A DNA stretch of 42,200 nt. It comes from an uncultured Clostridia bacterium. GTDB lineage: Bacteria; Bacillota; Clostridia; TANB77; CAG-508. The position numbers and the translations under genes are program-made. Numbering within the stretch: the stretch's first letter is position 1; the number at the start of each line of letters is the position of its first letter. The notes beneath the pieces were generated by a model. It was not told the DNA's origin and searched no databases. It saw nothing but the letters and a program-made list of their open reading frames with translations. This document shows, piece after piece, positions 8,851-17,105 of the stretch. The stretch spans positions 1 to 42,200 of the forward strand of contig CANQDO010000010.1 in NCBI GenBank assembly GCA_947593355.1, given 5' to 3'.

Positions 8851-11358
8851 TTATTCATTTAATTCCACAATAGTCACGCCCATTTCACCCTCACCAAAAG
8901 TGCCAAGCCTAAAGCTTTTAACGTGAGGGTGAGTTTTTAAAAACGCATGAATACCCTGGCGAAGTTTGCCAGTGCCTTTACCGTGCACAATACGAACAGG
9001 GCTAAGCTTTGAAATATAGCAGTCGTCCAAATATTTATCAATAACAAAAATTGCTTCATCAACATTTTGCCCAATTACATTAATTTCAGTATTAACATGT
9101 TTTGCCTTTTCTGAGTTACTATAATTAACTTTAGAATTAGTATGACTTTTAGTATTAGTTTTAATGCTCAAAATATCACTAACTTTTATTGTAAGTTTTG
9201 CACTTCCAATTTGAACTTGCAAAGAGTCATTTTTTCCAGATAGGGAATAGATAGTAGCAGGTTCATTAATATTTTTTAAATTTACAACCATGCCAACTTT
9301 CAAGTCTTTTTTAGTAAGCACAGTAGGAGTTTCTTCTTTAGAGGAGCTATGGTTTATTGAAGATAAACTTTCATTTAGTTTGTTTCTCAATTTATTAGCC
9401 CTTGAAATAGAAGAAGCATCAAAGTTATTTCTTACAATATTTGCAATTTCAGTGTCATTAAATGAAGCAAAATCAATATTTTCTAAATTTTTAAATTTGG
9501 CATAAATATTCTCTAATTCTTTAATAGTAGAGCTTGCCTCATCTTTAGCAGAAAGAATAATGTCTTGAGCTTGAATTTTGGCATTTTCAGCAAGTTGTTT
9601 TTCCTTTTCTTTTTGCCTAGAATTATCTTTTTCTAAAGACTTCCTTAAAGCTTGCACTTGATTTAAATTTTTTGTAATTTCATCTTTTTCTTTTTCAATT
9701 TGTATTTTATCATCATAAATATTTTTTAAAAGTTCTTCAATACTAATGTCATCAGTATTTAAAAGTTGTTTTGCTCTATTTAAAATAGTGTCCGGAAGAC
9801 CTAATTTTTGACTAATAGCAAAAGCATTACTTTTTCCAGGAATCCCTATTAATAGCTTGTATGTTGGTTTTAAGTGCTCAATATCAAACTCAGAACTTGC
9901 ATTTTCAAAACCGTCATTTACAAGAGCATAATTTTTTATTTCTTGATAATGTGTTGTAGCAATAGTAATAGCACCTAATTTATTAAAATGTTCTAAAATG
10001 CTAATTGCTAAATTTGCACCTTCTAGTGGATCTGTACCAGAGCCAAGTTCATCTAATAAAACAAGACTATTAGAAGTAGCATGTTTTATTATATTTACTA
10101 TGTTTAACATATGAGAAGAAAAAGTGCTTAAAGACTCTTGAATACTTTGTTCATCTCCTATATCTGCAAAAATATTGTCGAAAACATAAATACTAGAGTT
10201 TTCATTTGCAGGAATAAAAAGTCCACAATAAGCCATAATGCAAAGTAATCCGCAAGTTTTTAAACTAACGGTTTTTCCACCTGTATTTGGACCTGTAATA
10301 ATTAATGAATTATATTTTGAGCCAATTTCTATATCTATTGGAACAACTATGTTTCCATCAATTAGTGGATGGCGTGCCTGAATTAAATTAATGGTCTTAT
10401 TATCATTAACTTTAGGTAACACACCGCCAATTTCTTTAGAAAACCTAGCTTTTGCAAAAATGAAATCTAAAGTTCCAATTAAATTTACATCAGAAGAAAG
10501 CTCATTTGTATAGTTAAATAATAAGCTAGATAGGTTTTGCAATATTTTTTCAATTTCTATATTTTCTTCTATTTTCAAATTATTAATTTTATTATTCATT
10601 TCGAAAACAGACATCGGCTCAATAAACACGGTAGAGCCACTTGCAGACATGTCATGTATAAAACCTTTGACATTTCCTCTATATTCTTCTTTTACAGGTA
10701 TAACGTACCTATCATTCCTAATTGTGATAATAGGTTCCATTATATATTTTGAATAAGTTGAAGAATGAATTAAATTTCCTAAAGTATTTTTAATATCTGC
10801 TTCTAATTTTCTTCTATTTCTTCTTAAAGAAGAAAGCTGTGAAGAAGCATCATCTGCAATATTATCTTCGTCTATAATACTTGAAAATATTTTACTTTCA
10901 ATATTTGGGTTTGAATATAAACTAGAAAAATATCCGTCTAATTTTGGAAATGCAGAAATATCAAATTCTTCGTCTTTATAAAAATATTCTTTAAATTCTC
11001 TGGCAAGTTTCAAGATATTTGCAACTTCCAATAAAGACTTTGCACTTAAAGAGTTACCACTTTGCAAGCTTTTTATTGCAATAGATATGTCTGCTATTTC
11101 ATTACTTGGCAAATTAGATTTTCTAAAGCATAAATTTGAAGCTTCAAGTGTTTCAGAAAGTAGGCTTTCAACTTGTAATTTTTTAAAAGTAGGTAATAAA
11201 TTTCTAGCCTTTTCTTTAGCTATATATGTTTTACAATATTTTTCTAATCTTAGTTTTATTTCATCAAATTCTAGCTTTTTTAAATAATCTGCAATTTTTA
11301 TTTCATTATTTAAATCATTTTCTGATACTTCTAATTTTTTTGAAAAATCTTCAGTCAT
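8851..11358 (-). CDS. mutS2: Endonuclease MutS2
   Basis: A MutS-like ATPase with a C-terminal Smr nuclease domain. It is linked to suppression of recombination and, in Bacillus, to rescue of collided ribosomes. It has 835 residues. Walker A is GPNTGGKT (356-363), Walker B is LLDELGSGTD (about 434-443), a long coiled coil lies at about 505-600, and the Smr domain is at about 760-835 with VHGKGTGKLRQGI. It lacks the mismatch-recognition domain of MutS. A TTG six codons upstream overlaps the GAAAGGA ribosome binding site, so the ATG at 11358 is chosen. It is transcribed divergently from the fatty-acid cluster. A TGATAAAAT extended -10 on the minus strand at 11404-11409 may be its promoter. Confidence 0.96.
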   Translation of the reverse strand: MTEDFSKKLEVSENDLNNEIKIADYLKKLEFDEIKLRLEKYCKTYIAKEKARNLLPTFKKLQVESLLSETLEASNLCFRKSNLPSNEIADISIAIKSLQSGNSLSAKSLLEVANILKLAREFKEYFYKDEEFDISAFPKLDGYFSSLYSNPNIESKIFSSIIDEDNIADDASSQLSSLRRNRRKLEADIKNTLGNLIHSSTYSKYIMEPIITIRNDRYVIPVKEEYRGNVKGFIHDMSASGSTVFIEPMSVFEMNNKINNLKIEENIEIEKILQNLSSLLFNYTNELSSDVNLIGTLDFIFAKARFSKEIGGVLPKVNDNKTINLIQARHPLIDGNIVVPIDIEIGSKYNSLIITGPNTGGKTVSLKTCGLLCIMAYCGLFIPANENSSIYVFDNIFADIGDEQSIQESLSTFSSHMLNIVNIIKHATSNSLVLLDELGSGTDPLEGANLAISILEHFNKLGAITIATTHYQEIKNYALVNDGFENASSEFDIEHLKPTYKLLIGIPGKSNAFAISQKLGLPDTILNRAKQLLNTDDISIEELLKNIYDDKIQIEKEKDEITKNLNQVQALRKSLEKDNSRQKEKEKQLAENAKIQAQDIILSAKDEASSTIKELENIYAKFKNLENIDFASFNDTEIANIVRNNFDASSISRANKLRNKLNESLSSINHSSSKEETPTVLTKKDLKVGMVVNLKNINEPATIYSLSGKNDSLQVQIGSAKLTIKVSDILSIKTNTKSHTNSKVNYSNSEKAKHVNTEINVIGQNVDEAIFVIDKYLDDCYISKLSPVRIVHGKGTGKLRQGIHAFLKTHPHVKSFRLGTFGEGEMGVTIVELNE

Positions 11359-11478
11359 TTTTATTATTCCTTTCAATGGGTTTATTCTTTACTAATTTGT
11401 GCTATTTTATCACAAAAAAGCAAAAAAATAAAGGGACTTTGCAAATTAGAAGGATACATAATTTAAAAACTTAAAATC

Positions 11479-11490
11479 CTGACCAGTCAG
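11479..11490. promoter_or_regulatory. Palindrome upstream of fabH, possible operator
   Basis: CTGACCAGTCAG is a 12-base inverted repeat in the mutS2-fabH divergent spacer, about 62 bases before fabH. It resembles the GACTGGTCAG palindromes bound by many TetR-family repressors. No regulator gene is adjacent, and the fabH promoter itself is not clear. Confidence 0.3.
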
Positions 11491-11552
11491 ACTAATAGAA
11501 AAAATCATAAATAAGATGTATAAGTATAAAAACAAAAATTGAAGGGGTACAA

Positions 11553-12470
11553 ATGGAAAATATAAAAATCATATCAACAGGCCAATATTTACCAGAGATT
11601 AAAATAGATAATAAAATGTTATCGAAAAAATATAAAGTTACAGAAGAATATATAGAAAAAAGAACAGGTATAAGAACAAGATATTTTGCAAACGAAGACA
11701 TAGTAGAAATGGCAGTTAAATCAGCAAAAGATGCACTAAAAAATGAAAAGATAGACATAGATTTAATAATAGTAGCTAGTACAACAACGCAAAAATTGAT
11801 GCCAGGAATTTCATATTTAGTACAAAAAGAATTACAAATAGAAAATTGCATGTGTTTAGATATTATAGCAGGTTGTAGTGGATACATAAATGCATTTGAT
11901 ATAGCAAGAAATTATATAGCCATTGGAAAGGTAAAAACTGCAATGATAATTGGTGTAGATATACTTTCAAAATATGTTAATGAAGACGACATTGGAACAG
12001 CAATTATATTATCAGATGGAGCAGGCACTACAGTAATTCAGAAAGCAGATGTGGAAAAACAATATGAAAGCAATATAAAAAGTGATGGCAAAAATTCAGA
12101 AATATTAACATGCACAGCAACATCTAAAATATATATGGATGGAAAAGCAGTATACAAATATGCGGTTACAGAAACCGTAAAAAATGTTAAGGAATTATTG
12201 AAAATTGCAGGTGAAAGTTTAAATAGTATAAAATATATAGTCCCACATCAATCAAACTTGAAAATATTAAATTCAATTACTAGTAAATTAAATTTACCAG
12301 AGGAAAAAGTATTTAAAGATATTCAATATGTTGGAAATACTTTTTGTGCAAGTATACCAATTGCCTTAAATAAAATGTTTGAAAATAATATGTTACAAAA
12401 TGGAGATAAAATAATTCTTCTAGGTTATGGTGGAGGGCTAAATACAGGAAGCATATTGCTAGAAATATAA
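11553..12470 (+). CDS. fabH: 3-oxoacyl-ACP synthase III
   Basis: Starts type II fatty-acid synthesis by condensing an acyl-CoA with malonyl-ACP. It has 305 residues, slightly short for the family. The catalytic triad is visible: Cys108 in AGCSGY, His232 in PHQSN, Asn262 in GNTFCASIP. Other members usually have SA rather than FC in the last motif, which may alter the primer pocket. It is the first gene of the fab/acc cluster. GAAGGGG precedes the ATG by about six bases. In many Clostridia acpP and fabK follow it; neither is here, and a 23-bp tandem array fills the space before fabD. Confidence 0.94.
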   Translation: MENIKIISTGQYLPEIKIDNKMLSKKYKVTEEYIEKRTGIRTRYFANEDIVEMAVKSAKDALKNEKIDIDLIIVASTTTQKLMPGISYLVQKELQIENCMCLDIIAGCSGYINAFDIARNYIAIGKVKTAMIIGVDILSKYVNEDDIGTAIILSDGAGTTVIQKADVEKQYESNIKSDGKNSEILTCTATSKIYMDGKAVYKYAVTETVKNVKELLKIAGESLNSIKYIVPHQSNLKILNSITSKLNLPEEKVFKDIQYVGNTFCASIPIALNKMFENNMLQNGDKIILLGYGGGLNTGSILLEI

Positions 12471-12488
12471 AATTAAAGATAAATATTA

Positions 12489-12603
12489 CTATGAAATTGC
12501 AAGGAATATTGCAATGAAAATGCAAGAAATCTTGCCATGAAGTTACAAGAAATATTGCTATGAAAAAGCAAAAAATATTGTTATGGAAACGCAAGAAATA
12601 TTG
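12489..12603 (+). repeat. Five tandem 23-bp repeats forming a chain of mini-ORFs before fabD
   Basis: Five diverged copies of a 23-base unit of the form xxATGAAxxTGCAAGAAATA plus TTG. Each ATG opens an eight-codon frame whose TGA overlaps the next ATG as ATGA: 12491-12517, 12514-12540, 12537-12563. In the fourth the stop has become TGG, so it runs 19 codons (12560-12619) and its TGA overlaps the fabD ATG at 12616. Copies 1 and 2 also contain short self-complementary arms (TGCAA/TTGCA and GCAAG/CTTGC). fabD keeps its own GGAGGAG site at 12603-12609. Confidence 0.85.
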
Positions 12604-12615
12604 GAGGAGATATAA

Positions 12616-13512
12616 ATGAAAGTAGCATTTTTGTTCCCTGGTCAAGGTGCTCAAACTGTTGGCATGGGAAAAGAAATATATGATAAATATGAAGAAGCAA
12701 AGAATGTATATGAAAAAGCTTCAGAAATTTCAGGAATAGATATTAAAAAAATTTGTTTTGAAGGTGAAAAAATAGATAGCACAGAGTTTACGCAAATTGC
12801 TATTGCTACAACAAGTTTGGCAATTTTAGAAGTTTTAAAACAAAAAGGAATAGAAGCACAAATTCTGGCTGGTTTAAGTCTTGGAGAATATCCAGCATTA
12901 ATACATGGAGGATATTTAAGTTTTGAAGATGGCATAAAACTACTAAAATACAGAGGTTATTATATGGCAAATTGTGTGCCAAAAGAGGAATATGCTATGG
13001 CAGCTATTATAGGTTTGAATAGCGAAAAAATAGAAGAAATATGCAGTAACATTAGAAATGGTGGAAAATTTGTGGTTCCTGCAAATTATAATTATTCATC
13101 ACAAACAGTAATATCGGGAAATAGTGATGCAGTAGAAATTGCTATGGAAGTTTTAAAAGAAAGTGGTGCAAAAAAAATAGTTAAATTAAATACTAGTGGA
13201 CCATTTCATACAGAAAAGCTAAAAGAAGCGAAAAAGAAATATGAAAGAGAATTAGAAAAAGTAAGTTTTAAAATGGGGAATATTCCAGTAATAAAGAATA
13301 TAGATGGTACATTGTATAAAAATGAAGACAATATAAGAGAAATATTAGCAAAGCATATTATAAGTCCAGTAAGGTTTGATAGAGCAATAAAGTTAATGTT
13401 TGAAAAAGGAATAGATACATTTATAGAAGTGGGACCGGGGAGAGTGCTAACTGGATTTGTAAAAAAAGAAAATAAAGATGCCAAGGTATATAATGCAAGT
13501 GAATTATTTTAG
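12616..13512 (+). CDS. fabD: Malonyl-CoA:ACP transacylase
   Basis: Moves malonyl groups from CoA to ACP to supply the elongation cycle. It has 298 residues. The nucleophile Ser88 lies in GLSLGEY and His198 in GPFHT. The N-terminal FLFPGQGAQTVGMG oxyanion segment is intact. The ATG is preceded by GGAGGAG six bases upstream. It is second in the cluster, after the repeated mini-ORF spacer, and is followed 39 bases later by fabG. Confidence 0.96.
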   Translation: MKVAFLFPGQGAQTVGMGKEIYDKYEEAKNVYEKASEISGIDIKKICFEGEKIDSTEFTQIAIATTSLAILEVLKQKGIEAQILAGLSLGEYPALIHGGYLSFEDGIKLLKYRGYYMANCVPKEEYAMAAIIGLNSEKIEEICSNIRNGGKFVVPANYNYSSQTVISGNSDAVEIAMEVLKESGAKKIVKLNTSGPFHTEKLKEAKKKYERELEKVSFKMGNIPVIKNIDGTLYKNEDNIREILAKHIISPVRFDRAIKLMFEKGIDTFIEVGPGRVLTGFVKKENKDAKVYNASELF

Positions 13513-13551
13513 AGATTATATAAGCAAATATAAGAAAGGAAGAATAAAAAG

Positions 13552-14301
13552 GTGGAAGAAGAAAAAAAGGTAGTTTTAATAACAGGAGGGTCAAGAGGAA
13601 TAGGAAAGCAAGTAGCATTAAGATTTGCAAAGCAAGGTTTTAATGTAGTAATAAATTATGTATCAGATAAAACAGATACAGAAAGTTTAGAAAAAGAAAT
13701 AAAAGAGCAAAACCAAAATATAGATGTTTTATTAATAAAGTCAGATGTAACATCATATGAAGCATCAGAAAAAATGATAAAACAAGTAATAGAGAAATTT
13801 GGAAAGATAGATGTTTTGGTAAATAATGCAGGAATAACGAAAGATGCATTGTTAATTAGAATGAAGGAAGAAGAATTTGATAAAGTAATACAAGTAAACT
13901 TAAAGGGTACGTTTAATGTAACTAAAGCAGTAGTACCATACATGATGAAGAAAAGAGAAGGTAGTATTATTAGTTTATCATCAGTAGTGGGGGTAGTTGG
14001 AAATGCAGGACAATGTAATTATTCTGCATCAAAGGCTGGAATAATTGGCTTTACTAAAAGTTTGGCAAAAGAACTTGCTTCAAGAAATATAAGAGTAAAT
14101 GCTTTGGCTCCAGGATTTATAAAAACAGATATGACAGATGTTTTATCAGATTCTATAAAAGAAGATATAAATGCTCAAATTCCTTTAAAGAGAATGGGTT
14201 TGGCAGAAGAGGTTGCAAATGTTGTTTATTTTTTAGGTAGTAAAGAAAGCTCATATATAACGGGTCAGGTTATAAATGTAGATGGTGGAATGGTAATGTA
14301 G
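13552..14301 (+). CDS. fabG: 3-oxoacyl-ACP reductase
   Basis: NADPH-dependent reduction of 3-oxoacyl-ACP, an SDR enzyme of 249 residues. The cofactor loop is TGGSRGIG (11-18), with NNAG at 91-94. Ser144, Tyr157 and Lys161 form the catalytic set, and the C-terminus is GQVINVDGGMVM. The start is a GTG, with AAAGGA about 11 bases upstream; no ATG is available near the conserved N-terminus. The clustered position between fabD and fabF makes the fatty-acid role secure among SDRs. Confidence 0.95.
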   Translation: MEEEKKVVLITGGSRGIGKQVALRFAKQGFNVVINYVSDKTDTESLEKEIKEQNQNIDVLLIKSDVTSYEASEKMIKQVIEKFGKIDVLVNNAGITKDALLIRMKEEEFDKVIQVNLKGTFNVTKAVVPYMMKKREGSIISLSSVVGVVGNAGQCNYSASKAGIIGFTKSLAKELASRNIRVNALAPGFIKTDMTDVLSDSIKEDINAQIPLKRMGLAEEVANVVYFLGSKESSYITGQVINVDGGMVM

Positions 14302-14361
14302 TGTGATGAACTTTGTACGCATTTATGTTGGTTAGCGCAATAAAGAAAGGAAGATATAGAA

Positions 14362-15597
14362 ATGGAAAAAAGAGTTGTTATTACTGGATTAGGTGCAATT
14401 ACACCAATAGGAAATAATGTAGAAGAATTTTGGAATGGTATAAAAGAAGGTAAATGTGGAATTGACGAAATTACGCATTTTGATACAACGGACTTTAAAG
14501 TGAAATTAGCAGCAGAAGTGAAAAATTATAATCCGGATGATTATTTTGATGCGAAGACGTCTAAAAGAATGGATTTATTTTCTCAATATGCTGTAATAGC
14601 TGCAAAGGAAGCGATAAATGATGCAAAAATCACATCTGAAAATACAGATATGGATAGAGTAGGAATTATTGTAAGTGCAGGAATTGGAGGACTTTCAACA
14701 ATAGAAAAAAATAATAAAATATTGGTAGAAAAAGGACCAGATAGGGTATCTCCAATGTATATACCAATGTCAATAGTTAATATGGCAACAGGAAATATAG
14801 CAATAGAATTAGGAATAAAAGGAGAATCAATGTCAATAGTAACAGCTTGTGCAGGTGGTACACATTCTATAGGAGAGGGATTTAGAACTATAAAGCATGG
14901 CTATCAAGATGTTATGCTAGTAGGTGGTGCAGAAGCTTCTATAACACCAACTGGAATAGCAGGTTTTACAAATATAAAGGCCTTAAGTAGAGAAGAAAAT
15001 AAGAATAGGGCAAGTATTCCATTTGATAAAGAAAGAAGTGGATTTGTAATGGGAGAAGGCTCAGGAATACTTGTTTTAGAGGAATTGGAACATGCATTAA
15101 AAAGAAAAGCAAAAATATACGCAGAAGTAGTAGGCTATGGAGCAACTTCAGATGCATATCATATAACATCTCCATCACCAGATGGAAGTGGAGCAGCTAA
15201 AGCAATGAAAATTGCAATGGAAGAAGCAAATGTAAAACCAAAAGATATAACATATATAAATGCACATGGTACATCTACACATTTAAACGACTTAGGAGAA
15301 ACTCTTGCTGTAAAACTAGCTTTTGGAGATGCAAGTAAAGATGTAATGATAAGTTCTACAAAAGGAAATACTGGTCATCTATTAGGTGCAGCAGGAGGAA
15401 TTGAGGCTGTAGTTATTGCAAAAGCAATAGAAGATAATTTTATACCACCAACAATAAATTATAAAGTTAAGGATGAAGAATGTGATTTAGATGTTGTGCC
15501 AAATAAAGGTAGAAAAATAAATGTAAAATATGCAATGTCAAATTCTTTAGGATTTGGAGGACATAATAGTTCAATATTATTTAAAAAATATGTATAA
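14362..15597 (+). CDS. fabF: 3-oxoacyl-ACP synthase II
   Basis: An elongating condensing enzyme of 411 residues. The Cys-His-His triad is Cys163 in TACAGGTHS, His302 in AHGTSTHLND and His339 in GNTGHLLGAAGG. The C-terminal SNSLGFGGHN is typical. AAAGGAAG lies eight to ten bases before the ATG. No FabB or second condensing enzyme is in the window, so FabF presumably carries all elongation cycles. Confidence 0.97.
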   Translation: MEKRVVITGLGAITPIGNNVEEFWNGIKEGKCGIDEITHFDTTDFKVKLAAEVKNYNPDDYFDAKTSKRMDLFSQYAVIAAKEAINDAKITSENTDMDRVGIIVSAGIGGLSTIEKNNKILVEKGPDRVSPMYIPMSIVNMATGNIAIELGIKGESMSIVTACAGGTHSIGEGFRTIKHGYQDVMLVGGAEASITPTGIAGFTNIKALSREENKNRASIPFDKERSGFVMGEGSGILVLEELEHALKRKAKIYAEVVGYGATSDAYHITSPSPDGSGAAKAMKIAMEEANVKPKDITYINAHGTSTHLNDLGETLAVKLAFGDASKDVMISSTKGNTGHLLGAAGGIEAVVIAKAIEDNFIPPTINYKVKDEECDLDVVPNKGRKINVKYAMSNSLGFGGHNSSILFKKYV

Positions 15598-15689
15598 ATA
15601 TATATAAATTTAAGGTTATACTTTTTGACCCATTGGGCTCAGTTGAGGGCAGTACTAAACTGACAAATTTGGAAAGGAGTGAATTTAAT

Positions 15690-16133
15690 ATGGGTTATGA
15701 TGATATTAAAAAGTTGATGGAGTATATGGGAAAATCTCAAATTGATAATTTAAGCATTGAATTTCCAGATGGACTTAAAATTAATATGAAAAAAGAAAAT
15801 CAAGTTGAAAAGCAGATGGATGATAATAAAAAAATTACTGTTAATAATGCTGAAAATGTAGTAGTTCCGCAAATAGTAGAAACTGAAAAAGAAGAAAAGT
15901 TTAAAGTAGTTAAATCTCCAATGGTAGGAACATTTTATAGTAGCAGTTCACCAAATGATAAACCATTTGTAAAAGTAGGAGATAAAGTAACTAAAGGTCA
16001 AGTACTTTGTATTGTTGAAGCAATGAAATTAATGAATGAAATAGAATCAGATTTTGATGGAGAGATAGTTGAAATATGTGTGAAAAATGAAGATGTGGTA
16101 GAGTATGGAACACCACTATTTAAATTGAGCTAA
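15690..16133 (+). CDS. accB: Biotin carboxyl carrier protein of acetyl-CoA carboxylase
   Basis: Carries the biotin that shuttles carboxyl groups between AccC and the AccA/AccD transferase. It has 147 residues: an N-terminal helix, an Ala/Pro-poor charged linker, and a C-terminal biotinyl domain (about 75-147) with the target Lys113 in EAMKLMNE. The frame is open from a TTG at 15633, but AAAGGAG sits just before the ATG at 15690, and the family N-terminus (DIKKLMEYM) starts there. The upstream spacer (15620-15665) is richer in G+C and can form a TCAGTT/AACTGA hairpin. The TAA stop is the first three bases of a palindromic repeat. Confidence 0.95.
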   Translation: MGYDDIKKLMEYMGKSQIDNLSIEFPDGLKINMKKENQVEKQMDDNKKITVNNAENVVVPQIVETEKEEKFKVVKSPMVGTFYSSSSPNDKPFVKVGDKVTKGQVLCIVEAMKLMNEIESDFDGEIVEICVKNEDVVEYGTPLFKLS

Positions 16134-16202
16134 ACTATTAGGGACGGGGTTAAATAGTTTAGTCTTGACTAAACTATTTAACCCCGTCCCTAATAGTTTA
16201 GC
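16129..16202. repeat. Family 1 palindromic element A, in the accB-fabZ junction
   Basis: A perfect inverted repeat with 36-bp arms and a two-base loop (TT at 16165-16166). Each arm is TAAACTATTAGGGACGGGG followed by TTAAATAGTTTA, itself a small hairpin with an AAACTATT/AATAGTTT stem. It supplies the accB stop codon and ends three bases before the fabZ ribosome binding site. No T run follows, so as RNA it is a long hairpin, a candidate RNase III or stability element rather than a classic terminator. Confidence 0.95.
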
Positions 16203-16216
16203 AGAAAGGAAAAAAT

Positions 16217-16639
16217 ATGTTAGATATAAATGAAATTATGAAAATAATACCTCAAAGAGCACCTTTCTTAATGATAGATAAGGTAGAAGAGTATGTACCA
16301 GGAGAGAGTTGTACAGCCTATAAAAATGTGTGTATAAATGAGCAATATTTTATGGGGCATTTTCCAGGTCAACCAATTATGCCTGGTGTGTTAATTGTAG
16401 AGGCTTTAGCACAAACAGGTGCAGTTGCAATATTATCAATGAAAGAAAATGAAGGAAAAAATGCATTATTTGGAGGTATAGATAATTTTAGATTTAAAAA
16501 GCAAGTTTTGCCAGGTGATACATTAAAATTAGAAGTAAAAATAATAAAGAGGAAGGGACCAATAGGAATAGGGGAAGCTATAGCAACAGTTGACGGAAAA
16601 GTTGCAGCAAAAGGAGAGCTTACTTTCGCAATAATATAA
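16217..16639 (+). CDS. fabZ: 3-hydroxyacyl-ACP dehydratase
   Basis: Dehydrates 3-hydroxyacyl-ACP to enoyl-ACP. It has 140 residues in a hot-dog fold. Catalytic His48 lies in [12 protein letters not shown] and Glu62 in [19 protein letters not shown] precedes the ATG. The last codons and stop are duplicated as a 31-bp direct repeat immediately downstream. The plus-strand cluster is then interrupted by about 690 bases before accC. Confidence 0.96.
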   Translation: MLDINEIMKIIPQRAPFLMIDKVEEYVPGESCTAYKNVCINEQYFMGHFPGQPIMPGVLIVEALAQTGAVAILSMKENEGKNALFGGIDNFRFKKQVLPGDTLKLEVKIIKRKGPIGIGEAIATVDGKVAAKGELTFAII

Positions 16640-16672
16640 AAAAGGAGAGCTTACTTTCGCAATAGTATAAAA
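16611..16672 (+). repeat. 31-bp tandem duplication of the fabZ 3' end
   Basis: The segment AAGGAGAGCTTACTTTCGCA and its continuation through the fabZ TAA is repeated once with a 31-base period and one mismatch (AATAATATAA versus AATAGTATAA). The second copy is non-coding and abuts the terminator hairpin. Confidence 0.85.
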
Positions 16673-16702
16673 AACGTAGGTAGGCTTTCGCCTACCTACG
16701 TT
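16667..16702 (-). terminator. Minus-strand terminator of the inserted cassette
   Basis: A perfect 13-bp stem (16673-16685 with 16690-16702, four-base loop). Read on the minus strand it is followed by TTTTTT (16669-16674). On the plus strand it is followed by TTAATCC with no T run, so it should stop the minus-strand unit and let fab transcription through. Confidence 0.85.
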
Positions 16703-17000
16703 AATCCGCCATCTTCACACAAGTGTAATTTTTATTGGGCCTTGGGGGGGCAGATTTTGTTACCCACCCAACAGTATGATTGCATAAAGAATTTATTGTG
16801 GAAGTGACTTCTGCTTCAGAATAGTCTCCATTAATATAAAACATAGATGGAAAACTGTCATTATTCTGAATGTATACATTTAGTAATTCAGCAATAAGCT
16901 TTTTATGGCTTAAAGCATTATCTTTGGTATGTGCTTCAGATAGTAAAGCAAAAAATTTCTCATATTTGCTGAAACATAGTGTTGAATTGGACTTTTTCAT
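16701..17000 (-). CDS. Unknown 99-residue protein inside the fab/acc cluster
   Basis: Not recognised. It is 99 residues, probably cytosolic, with no signal peptide or membrane segment; the C-terminal third contains VTKSAPPRPNKN. The ATG has a good GGGAGG site seven bases upstream and overlaps the stop of the preceding 32-residue ORF as ATGA, which suggests coupled translation. The stop overlaps the terminator stem. A run of seven C residues in its coding strand (16744-16750 as G) encodes part of the Pro-rich segment and is a slippage-prone tract. It is transcribed against the surrounding operon from a consensus promoter, so it is likely a small inserted gene set. Confidence 0.6.
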   Translation of the reverse strand: MKKSNSTLCFSKYEKFFALLSEAHTKDNALSHKKLIAELLNVYIQNNDSFPSMFYINGDYSEAEVTSTINSLCNHTVGWVTKSAPPRPNKNYTCVKMAD

Positions 17001-17095
17001 TTTTTAGCCTCCCTAAAGTAGTAGTTGGTTTTGTTACGTGAAATGTCATCTTCAAAAAGATTAAAGCCACACTCATGCAGTAATTCTTCAGTCAT
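16997..17095 (-). CDS. Small ORF, 32 residues, coupled to the 99-residue gene
   Basis: The reading frame MTEELLHECGFNLFEDDIS and onwards ends with a TGA that overlaps the ATG of the next gene. AGGA lies five bases before its ATG. It is an acidic, soluble-looking peptide not recognised as any family. The ribosome binding site of the 99-residue gene lies within it, which is the usual arrangement for coupled genes. Confidence 0.4.
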   Translation of the reverse strand: MTEELLHECGFNLFEDDISRNKTNYYFREAKK

Positions 17096-17105
17096 CTTAT
17101 CCTAA

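Noticed and set aside
12489..12603. CRISPR array
   Set aside because: Units are adjacent with no spacers and a 23-base period; no cas genes are present. The same reasoning excludes the 47-bp array at 26978.
16129..16202. Element A as a transcription terminator
   Set aside because: A very stable hairpin, but no T run follows on either strand and essential operon genes continue downstream, so it is treated as a repeat or RNA-stability element.
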